Notes under the pieces: model-generated
The model's database searches: none
Told to the model about the DNA's origin: nothing
The model's input: the letters and a program-made list of their open reading frames with translations, nothing else
Assembly (NCBI RefSeq): GCF_001949145.1
Contig: NW_019091362.1
Span: forward strand, 3,059,121 to 3,115,384
From: Acanthaster planci
Taxonomy: Eukaryota; Echinodermata; Asteroidea; Valvatida; Acanthasteridae
Direction of reading: 5' to 3'
Length of the DNA stretch: 56,264 bases
Shown: positions 48,175-56,264 of the stretch, one piece after another
Layout of the letters: every line of letters begins with the position of its first letter
Numbering within the stretch: the stretch's first letter is position 1
Program-made: the position numbers and the translations under genes

Positions 48175-48499
48175 CATTCTTTCTTTATATAGTCTCTTTG
48201 TTGCTTTTGTAGTTTAACTAGGCGTGGGTCTATTGCAAAAGAATGATCTTTGTTACAGTTTCCTTACTTAAGTTGGTGTCTCCAGGAATGAGTGAGGCAT
48301 TTCTGTGCCAACTGTGACTGGAGACACACCGTGCTGGACGGCTTGCTACCAGTCATGTATAATTTGTAAGTTATTTTGTATATTAAGTTTGTTGGAAGTT
48401 TATCCCTTAATTTGGTTTGGCACCCTGGATGTCCCTTTTCTTTGCGTTTGCATTATTATTCATACAAACACGAGTAAATGCTTCAAAAATGGTAGTAAA

Positions 48500-49850
48500 A
48501 CCAAATGCTACTTTTTCTTCATACGACGCAATGGCTCCCGAGCATCACAGGTTTTTACGTTTCCAATGGCGTGACAAAACGTTGCAGTTCACCTGCCTAT
48601 AGGCCCTATTTTGGCTGGCCAGTGCACCACGAATATTTACTTAAGTTATGAAACCAGTGGTGGCTACTATGCGCAATATTGGTCACATTTCTGCGAACTA
48701 CATCGATGATCCGCTCCTTATTGGAGACACAGTTGACGAATACCATAAGAAACATTTGTGGAAGGTGTAACCTGGTGCATGAACTTGTGTTTATAATGAA
48801 TGAGGGAAAGTCGCGCTTCTCAACCACCCAAGAGTTAGACTTTTAGGATTCACAATAAATTCCAAGGAATTATCTTACGATTGCCTCTTAACAAAGCAGC
48901 GTCGGTTGTGGGTGCATGCACTAAGCTTCCAACCAAACTGATCCAACCCTTCTTTTTTGTGTCACAGGTTATCGGGAAGCTAGTTTTTGTTTTTTTGTTT
49001 TCCTTCAGTGCCCTTGGGCCTATATTCTATAGAAGCTTAGTAATTTCTAAAGACTTTGCCTTGAAAATACATAGTGAACATTATCATGCACGAATGCATT
49101 TAACTGCAAAGGCAAAATCTGACATACACTGGTGGATAAACAACCTCTACTCCAGCTATAGGCCAATTTTGCGTCGTGTTGCAGATATTGTGATTTTTAT
49201 GATTGATACATCATCTGAAGGACGTGGGGCCTTATGTCCTAAGGCTGGCGTGACAACTAATGGTAGATGGACTTCAAGTGAAAGTCCATGCGGCATAAAT
49301 TGTCTGGAGAGGTTGGCAGTTCTGTATGCATTTATGTCATTTGCCATTCTCGTTCATAGTAGAACAGTTTCTGTTATATCAGATAATGCCGTGGCAATAG
49401 CATATATCAATCACATCCATGGGAGGCTGCCATTCAGAACAACTAAATGGTTTGGCAAGGTGGTTGTGGTTTTGGTGCATGAAGAACAAGGTCTGGTTGA
49501 TTGCACGCCACATTCCCGGTGTTCATAATTCTTGTGCAGATTCACTGTCACGAACTTTCAGTGATTATCTTGAATGGAAGTTGGCCCCCCAGATTTTTCA
49601 CAATATCTTAACACACTTTAACGTCAAACCCTGTGTTGATCGTTTTGCATCAAGGCTTAACTACCAGTTCAAGCCATTTTTTTTTGTCTTGGTTCCTCGA
49701 TCCTGAGGCAAAGGAGGGCGGCGCCTTTCCAAACTCATGGTCCAATGACATAATTTATGCTTGTCCTCCCTTTGCTGTCATTGACAGGGTCTTACACAAG
49801 ATAGAACTCGACGGATCCTCAGGTACCTTAGTCTTCCCAATCTGGCAAAC
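48500..49850 (+). pseudogene. DIRS reverse transcriptase and RNase H, decayed
   Basis: APEHHRFLRFQWRDKTLQF (from 48537) and the catalytic YIDD (48709-48720) mark the palm of the reverse transcriptase. GRWTSSE, LERLAVLYA, SDNAVAIAYINH and the downstream ARHIPGVHNSCADSLSR belong to the DIRS RNase H. Next come VDRFASRLN and a PEAKEGGAF...PPFAVIDRVLHKI block, which closes the polymerase ORF in this class. The longest intact piece is 48881-49528; the rest is split over frames. Confidence 0.8.
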
Positions 49851-49929
49851 TCAACATCGGTTCCCCAGACTACTGCGACTACTGACAACTTTTCCAGTAA
49901 TGTTACCAAAGACCAGCAAGTAGTTTTCG

Positions 49930-50965
49930 CTCCCACAGGCTCCACATCAACATCATCCATAAGAAGGACAAATGACGATGTGTGCTGCTCTCTTCTCAGG
50001 CAAGCCTTCTTCTCAGAGGGCGTTTCGCGAGAAACTGTCAACATCATCCTCCACTCGTGGAAACGGAGCACGCAGAGACAGTACTCATCCGCACTTATAA
50101 AATGGCTACACTTCTGCTCGTAACGGGCAACTGATCCCATTTATGCCACTGTGACTTCGGCTTTGGAGTTCCTTATGAGTATGGTACATGACGGGGCAGA
50201 ATACAGCACAGTTAATATCACTCGGAGTGCTCTTTCAGCCCTACCGTGGCCAACCATCAGCAGGAACTATGGAAGTCATCCACTGACAACCCGGTTCACG
50301 ACAGGCCTTTCCAATATAAGATCACATTTTCCCCGAAACTCCCAAACTTGGGATGTTGGAACAATCCTTCACTATTATACAAGCAGTTTAGAGCCAATTA
50401 AATCCGTGAATCTAAATCAATTAACTTATAAGCTCGTATGTTTCTGTGCATAATCCAGCCAATGGGCCCAAAATCTTGTTTTTGTTTGACGTGGCTAACA
50501 TGACGGTAGTGGGTAAACAAGTGATAATTTACATCACGGCTGTGGTTAAAACTTCGACGATGGGGAAACCAAAACAGGTGCTTGTCCTGTCGGCGTATCC
50601 AAATGACAAATCCCTTTGTGTCGTGCGTACACTTGTGGAATATTTTAAAAGTGCAACGCCGTTTCGTCACAACAAAACCAAACTCTTTCTGAGCTATTCC
50701 ACTCCCTACAAGGAGGTGAGCACAGCCACAATATCTAGATGGGGGGGGGGTTAAAACAGAGTCTGACTGAATCTGGAGTTGATGTCATGGTCTTTAAGTC
50801 GCATAGTTTTAGATCTGCATCAATGTCCGCAGCAGCAAGTAAATGTACTTCAATAGATGTAATATTGCCAACCGCCAATTGGATAAATTCAGCAACGTTT
50901 GGTAAATTTTATAATCGAAGTGCAACATTATCTCCCCTGCATTTCCTAAGCGGTTTTGGCAGAGG
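49930..50965 (+). pseudogene. DIRS tyrosine recombinase, decayed
   Basis: The core-binding part has ILHSWKRSTQRQYSSALIKW (near 50043) and a stop soon after. The catalytic part shows the HxxR box HSFRSASMSAA (His at 50802, Arg at 50811) and the C-terminal GKFYNR with the nucleophile tyrosine at 50910-50912, the expected order in tyrosine recombinases. It would integrate circular cDNA without a DDE integrase. Frame changes occur near 50130, 50450 and 50745. Confidence 0.8.
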
Positions 50966-51646
50966 CGGTCTTGAGCAAGAAATGAGCAATGTAATTTGGG
51001 AAATACCTTGAACTTAAGTGAAGAGTTAAAAGCTCATGGTTTTCTAAGAATGGATGAGAGACATCCTGAGTTTGTGTTAAGAAGAGATTTTTCACAGACA
51101 CCAAGGGTTACACTTTTCGGATTCACAATACATGTAAATTCCAATGAAATGTCTCTACGATTGCCTCCTAACAAAGCAGCGTCAGTTGTGAGTGCATGCA
51201 CTAAGCTTGCCAATCAAACTGATCCAGCCCTTCTTTTTATGTCACAGTTTATTGGGAAGCTGGTTTTTTGTTTTCCTTCAGTGCCCTTGGGGCCTATATT
51301 CTATAGAAACTTAGAAATTTCTAAAGACTTTGCCTTGAAAATACATAGTGAACATTATCATGCACGAATGCATTCAACGGCAAAGGCGAAATCAGACATA
51401 CAGTGGTGGATAAGCAACCTCTACTCCAGCTATAGGCCAATTTTGCCTCGTGTTGAAGATATTGTGATTTTTATGATTGATACATCGTCTGAAGAACGAG
51501 GGGCTTTATGTCCTAAGGCTGGCGTGACAACTAATGGTAGATGGACTTCAAGTGAAAGTCCATGCCACATAAATTATCTTGAGATGTCGACTGTTCTGTA
51601 TGCAGTAATGTCATTTGCCATTCACGTTCAGAATAGAGCAGTTTCT

Positions 51647-52018
51647 CAATTTTGGAGTTTTGCCCTGCCTGACGTGTATTATAACACTGCATACTCAGTG
51701 TATGCCCCCGAAGGCTTGTGGAAAAAAAAAACACAAGAGTACTGGGGTGGGACTCTAACCCACGACCTCCTGCTTACGAGTGCAGACGTCTTGACCACTC
51801 GACCACTGAGTTTAACGGTGTCGGCTGGCTGGTTCAAATCGGATGTAGCAGCGGGTACCGCGAACAACTATTTCCAAGGGATGATTTGCGCCGGGGAGAT
51901 GTAAATTAATCTTAGATTACACCGAGCATACACTGAGTATACGGTGTTTTAATACAAGTTGGGCAGGGAAAAAATCCGAAATCAATTTATATCTCCCCCG
52001 CGCAAATCATCCCTTTGA
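51647..52018. mobile_element. Inverted-repeat element with a tRNA-like insert, 15-bp target duplication
   Basis: AATAGAGCAGTTTCT (51632-51646) and AATAGAACAGTTTCT (52019-52033) flank the insert; copy A has the uninterrupted site near 49360. The insert has inverted arms of about 58 bp, including CATACTCAGTGTATG and its complement CATACACTGAGTATA. A second inverted pair, AAGGGATGATTTGCGC and GCGCAAATCATCCCTT, lies near one end. Between them sits a tRNA-like segment. Confidence 0.7.
51737..51815 (-). mobile_element. tRNA-like SINE segment inside the inserted element
   Basis: On the minus strand GTGGTCGAGTGGTCAAGACG matches an A box and D-arm, CTGCACTCGTAAGCAG an anticodon arm with loop CTCGTAA (formally CGT, Thr), and GTGGGTTAGAGTCCCAC a T-arm with B box. 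The acceptor stem does not close, so this is a tRNA-derived repeat and not a gene. Confidence 0.55.
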
Positions 52019-52540
52019 AATAGAACAGTTTCTGTTACATCAGATAATTCCACGGCAGTAGCATATATCAACCATATGGGAGGCTGCCATTCAGAACAAC
52101 TGAGTGGTTTGGCGAGGCGGTTGTGGTTTGGGTGCACGGACAACAACGTCTGGTTAATTGAACGCCACATTCCCGGCGTTCATAATTGTTCCTGTGCAGA
52201 TTCATTGTCACGAACTTTCAGGGATCATCTTGAATGGAATATCTTAACACACTTTAACGTCAAGCCCTGTATTGATCTTTTGGCATCAAGGTTTAACTAC
52301 CAGTTCAAGCAAATTGTGTCATGGTTCCTCGATCCTAAGGCAAAGACGTGTGATGCCTTTTTCAGTAGCGTGGTACAGTGACTTAATCCTTGACAGGGTC
52401 GTGCACAAGATAGAACTCGACGGATCACTAACAACGGGCCCAGATCTTGTTTTTGTTCGACATGGCTAGCATTACCATGAGGGTCGTGGATAAACAAGTG
52501 ATAATTTACATGTTGGTCGTGGATAAACAAGTGTTACCAC

Positions 52541-53535
52541 TCCAATATTTTACTTGAAATATTACGGGGGACTAACTGTGTATCTGGAATGGCAACCCCG
52601 GATCCTGGTATCGACACTGTGAGTCGGAAAATGAGTACCACACTTGTACATTTCTTGATATATTATAAAACTCTTGATTTCAACTCGATCTTTACAAGCG
52701 AGAGTTTCTAATCCACAATAGGCCAACTTTATATTATGCTTATTTTTAAAACTCTCCGTATCACATATTCAACTCAATTCTCCACTCTCGTTACTTCTTA
52801 ACTTGAATTTAGTAGGCCTATTCCATACATATCACATCCAGTTCACATTACTTTTGTGTGGATATTTCGGGAGTGGCGAATACAACTTTACCAGAAACGA
52901 ATTGTCATAAAAATTACAAAGTAATAAAACACATTAAATCATAAAAATATCACCCAATCTATATCTGTTTGCGACTCTGACCGGGCAGGCTGCACGGAGG
53001 AAGTGACCTCCAGTAGAAATGGTTAAGGCCCGGTGATTACATGTAGATTTCAGCGTTGCATCCATTTTTAAAGTGGTGTCATGAATTCTGTAAACTTGCA
53101 TATTTCTAATCAAATTGACCGAACGAAAATTCTGGGAATTTGAATTACAGTAAATGAAAATGAATACTCAATACCGACGGTTTACGGTAAAAATAAACCA
53201 AGATGAATAGTGATTACACATTGGTTACCATTGGCAACGAATACGTCGAACAAAAATCCCAATCACTTATTTGTAACCTCTTAAATGAAACTTAATGCAC
53301 ATTCATTTATTTGAAGGATTCAAAACTAAGTCGAATGATCGTATTGCGAAAATGAAAGCAGGTTTTGAGTCGGTTTTAAAATTGAATTTTTATTTTACGA
53401 ATTAAACAGCGCAATTTCCGAAATGGGCCGGGAAAACCTATATTTATAACCTGTCAAACCGTCAATGCGATGACCTTTTTGTATGAATTTGTTATTTCGC
53501 TCTTTACAGGCCTGAATAAATGGTGGTAGATAAGA
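52541..53535. other. AT-rich spacer, nothing recognised
   Basis: No domain, splice-bounded exon or clear repeat was recognised between the end of DIRS copy B and the reverse-transcriptase relic. Confidence 0.4.
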
Positions 53536-54200
53536 AAAAATACATAATTCTGATCGATCTGGGTGTGGTACCACACCTGGTGGCCATACTGAAATCACTT
53601 TATGCCTTACAGTCTTCCAGCCTTCGTACAACCATCTGGAGAGAATGACTCATCCTGCAGTGGAAAAGGAGTCCGACAAGGCTGCATTCTCTCTCTATCT
53701 TTTCAACATACTGAGACGATCATGAAATTGGCAATTCCAGGCGGCTCTGGCATTCCATTGGGAGGAAAACCACAACTAAATTTAAGTATGCTGACGATAC
53801 AGTACTCTTGGCATTAACAGAAGAGGACCTACAATCACTAGTCAACAGTGTTGCATCAGTCTCCTCTGAATATGGGTCGACAATAAATGACAGTAAGACC
53901 AAAGTTAAGGTCGTGAGCAAATCTGAAATTCAAACAGATATCTATATTGGACACAATAAGATTGAGCAAGCATCCAGTTTTATACACCTTGGTGCAGATC
54001 TAAATGACACAAATGACTGTAGCAAGGAGATAAGATGAAGGATAGCAATGGCCCGTACAAAACTACTAAACTAGGGAAGATCTGGAAAGACAGATCTGTC
54101 AGTTCAAACACCAAACTGTGCCTACTGGGGTGCCTCATTTGGTCAGTAGCCCTTCATGGCTGTGAAACTTGGACCCTTGAAAAAGCATGCAGATGAGTCA
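53536..54200 (+). pseudogene. Non-LTR retrotransposon relic: reverse transcriptase and C-terminal part
   Basis: VRQGCILS (near 53670) and the catalytic YADDT (53787-53801), followed by EEDLQSLVNSV and DSKTKVKVVSKSE, are LINE reverse-transcriptase motifs in order. Further on HLGADLNDTNDCSKEIR and LHGCETWTL match the segment after the polymerase. There are several frameshifts. The orientation and decay fit the endonuclease relic at 46750-48065. Confidence 0.75.
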
Positions 54201-54760
54201 AGGTTGACTTAAATTTATTGATAGGTCTAATTAGGGTGTAGCTGCAATGGACTTTTCTTGGACAAAAATTTTCTGCAGTTTACTCTCCTCTTCAATTACG
54301 TTCCTATTAGGTTAGATGCACTGTAAACAGCACCTTTTCAAACATTTAAAATTATCCCTACTTTTCTAGACAACTGAAGGACTGTTACGGTGATGTCATC
54401 CAGGGAAGACATGGCTCGGTGCAGATATAGGTAGTTCCTGAATGTACTAACTGGAAAAAAAAGAAGGAGAGCCTGCCTGCTTATTGCTATGTAAATTTAG
54501 TTTTGTTTGGCACATCGACCGAATTCCTTGTCAGTGTTGCGTAATTTGGGTATTTGTTGCAAATTCTTTCCCTCCTCCCGGGCGTTCGAACAATAGCCCG
54601 TCTTGGCATTTAAGCACCGGGCCTGGCTCCCGCCAGTCACTTCAGGCTCTTGCACGTATGCCGAGTGTTGCAATTACCGTTATCTGTTTCCCACCCGTCC
54701 TTTTTTTTTTCGATAATTTTTGCTCTTTGTTTTCGTAATTCTTTTCATTTTCCAGCAGGC

Positions 54761-55033
54761 ATGTCGGGCCTTAACTGCCTTGCCTGCGGTTCCCAAGGCC
54801 ATTGGTCCAGACAGTGTCCCTTCACCGCAGTCAACAGCGGCTTCAATCAGCAGCAAAGGGCTAGATTTGGATTCAACCCCTACATCGGGCCCACCGCTCC
54901 CAGAGGTTTCCAAGCGCCCATGTCGTACCGACCTCTTGTGCCCTCCATTGCCGCTTCCACTTCGGAGTTGTCCGAAGAATCTGAGGACAAGCCTCTCAAT
55001 TTACATCCGTCTGCCAACCCAGCTAACACATAA
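54761..55033 (+). CDS. CCHC zinc-knuckle protein ORF, probably retroelement Gag-like
   Basis: A 90-residue ORF starts MSGLNC just after a TTTTCCAGCAG acceptor-like sequence. Residues 6-19 (CLACGSQGHWSRQC) fit C-x2-C-x4-H-x4-C, the zinc knuckle of nucleic-acid-binding Gag and cellular CCHC proteins. The rest is low-complexity (Pro, Ser, Asn, then an acidic SEESED stretch) ending in TAA. A GC-rich leader lies at 54580-54660. The open frame extends back to 54650. A short intact knuckle next to a retroelement cluster suggests a Gag fragment; a host exon is possible. Confidence 0.4.
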   Translation: MSGLNCLACGSQGHWSRQCPFTAVNSGFNQQQRARFGFNPYIGPTAPRGFQAPMSYRPLVPSIAASTSELSEESEDKPLNLHPSANPANT

Positions 55034-55640
55034 CGTTGCCACAACGTTATGAAACGTAAAGGTTGTCATTTGGTCATGTGCCATGATGACATTACAACAA
55101 CGTTACCAAAACCTTTGAGTGTTCAGTCAATAGTTGTATAAATGTTGTATTCTGGTTATTTTCACAACGTCCTTTGAAAGTTGCCATATAACATTGTGTT
55201 GACGTTGTGCGATGGTTGTTTCTCGAAGTTGAAAATAAGTCATAATTTAACGTTGTGTAGACGTTTTATGTAGGTTTCTGGATAATGTTGCTATTTAGTT
55301 GTCGGTATTACGTTGCCATAAGGTTTTAAGTACGTTTTTTGAAAACGTTGTCGCGAGGTTGTCATTACAACGTCCTGATATCGTCTCATGTAGGTTATTC
55401 CATGACGTTGCTTTTAAGTTGCCAAAAGCACGTTGTCATAACAACATAACAAGTGTTGCTGTAATGTCTTAATCTTGACGTTGTGATGACGTTGAAATGT
55501 GGGTGGTTTCATAACGTTGTTGAAATGTTACATGTTTTTACGTTACTATGACGTAGTGCCTAGGTATTTTCAGAACGTTGTCGTTATGTTGGATTTTGGC
55601 GTTGTGATTACGTAAGGTATTTTCATAATGATGCTCTTAA
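55034..55640. repeat. Degenerate tandem repeat rich in ACAACGTT / AACGTTGT
   Basis: More than a dozen AACGTTG, ACGTTGT, ACAACGT or close variants occur with loosely 60-bp spacing and intervening TAGGTT and TTTTCATAA boxes (for example TTTCATAACGTTGTTGAAA). The core is self-complementary. Repeats of this kind are common in aquatic animal genomes. It begins at the stop codon of the zinc-knuckle ORF. Confidence 0.7.
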
Positions 55641-56264
55641 GTGTTAAAGATAGGATGTCATTATCCCAGTAATTGAACAAAGTTGTCGTGAAGTAGCCAT
55701 ATTGGTAGATATGTATCGTTTTCTCATAAAGACATACATTTATGTAGGCCTACTTTTCTAAAATGCATATTACTTATTGAATCAGGTTGATTGTTTTCAT
55801 TTCATTGCGAAGTTTATGATTGAGCAAGGTGACTGAGTGACGGTAATTATTGTTTGGATTTAAATGAAACGCTGTATGATTGGGATGTAATGAAAAGGAA
55901 CGCCTTGATATAAGTCCCACCCAACAAAGTATTTTCTGTCCCTCGGTGTGTTGGTCTGTCTCAGTCAGGCCCATCGCGGCTAATATTTAAGCATAAGTTG
56001 ACCCGGCCATATGGAACTGATCACCAAAAGTGGAGCAACCCAGGGACAAGTGAATGCAATCCAGCGGGTGGCACTGTTGGTTGTGGTTTGGAGTGGACCT
56101 TTGTAATTTAAGCGCTACATATTGAAACATATTTTTTTCAAACATTATTTATACTAAACCAAGACTTTTGCGTAGTTTCAAACTGCAACCATCGCTGACT
56201 CTGCTGACTCTACGGACTCAGTACAAAACTTGTTAATGACAAAGACTATGGAGACTAGGCAAAG
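55641..56264. other. Right window end, nothing recognised
   Basis: AT-rich sequence with short ORFs only; no conserved exon or repeat boundary was seen. Confidence 0.4.

Larger units (their letters stand above)
48500..50990 (+). mobile_element. DIRS-like retrotransposon, copy A (RT/RNase H plus tyrosine recombinase)
   Basis: Reading order is reverse transcriptase, RNase H, then tyrosine recombinase, the order that defines DIRS-type elements. Stops and frameshifts in each part show it is inactive. I did not see a methyltransferase domain between RNase H and recombinase. Copy B follows head to tail from about 51000. Confidence 0.8.
51000..52540 (+). mobile_element. DIRS-like retrotransposon, copy B, truncated and interrupted
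   Basis: It repeats the RT/RNase H part of copy A (for example HSEHYHARMH at both) in the same orientation. The RNase H is split by an insertion at 51647-52018. After VVHKIELDGS it jumps near 52430 directly into the recombinase segment with FVRHGxH-type sequence matching 50461-50530, so most of the recombinase is deleted. It ends near 52540. Confidence 0.75.

Noticed and set aside
51737-51815. Functional tRNA-Thr gene
   Set aside because: A and B boxes and the anticodon arm fit, but the acceptor stem does not pair and the segment lies inside an inserted repeat.

Overview
This is metazoan nuclear DNA: AT-rich, with short exons bounded by GT/AG sites, long introns and many degraded transposable elements. 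Two conserved animal genes can be assembled exon by exon in consistent phase, RAB3GAP1 on the plus strand and DNAJB11 on the minus strand. Part of a monocarboxylate-transporter-like gene and one candidate two-exon gene for a small secreted peptide are also present. DIRS-type tyrosine-recombinase retrotransposons, non-LTR retrotransposon relics, tRNA-derived SINEs and many short inverted-repeat elements suggest a marine invertebrate. An invertebrate deuterostome (echinoderm, hemichordate or cephalochordate) is my best guess, but the species is not proven. Two isolated N bases show that this is a draft assembly.

Layout. 1-3.8 kb: intergenic, with a pair of inverted miniature elements and a GC-rich segment of unknown nature. 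3.86-6.15 kb: candidate small secreted peptide gene. 6.2-10.1 kb: intergenic, with a palindromic GACTCGAGTC element, a TATA-type promoter candidate on the minus strand and a tRNA-type SINE. 10.16-30.93 kb: RAB3GAP1, 22 coding exons giving a 1070-residue open frame. Its introns carry miniature inverted-repeat elements, minisatellites, a piggyBac-like element, a hAT-like element and a small retroposon. A 1.2-kb block containing exons 11 and 12 is present twice between the two N bases. 33.79-41.32 kb: DNAJB11 on the minus strand, 10 exons and 354 residues, tail to tail with RAB3GAP1. Its introns contain a tandem duplication of a splice acceptor and two large palindromic elements. 44.5-46.24 kb: last three recognisable exons of an MFS transporter. 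46.75-54.2 kb: a broken non-LTR retrotransposon, endonuclease half on the left and reverse-transcriptase half on the right, enclosing two head-to-tail decayed DIRS-like copies. 54.76-55.03 kb: a CCHC zinc-knuckle ORF, followed by about 600 bp of degenerate ACAACGTT-type repeat.

The host genes do not form an operon. RAB3GAP1 acts with RAB3GAP2 on Rab3 and Rab18 at secretory and ER membranes, and DNAJB11 is an ER-lumen co-chaperone, so both touch the early secretory pathway, but I see nothing that couples them. The points most worth checking are the exon 11/12 duplication, which breaks the reading frame if both copies are spliced in series; the small secreted peptide gene; a dispersed element family whose arms appear to have grown into minisatellites; a short retroposon with a hammerhead-like core; and the nested DIRS/LINE cluster.
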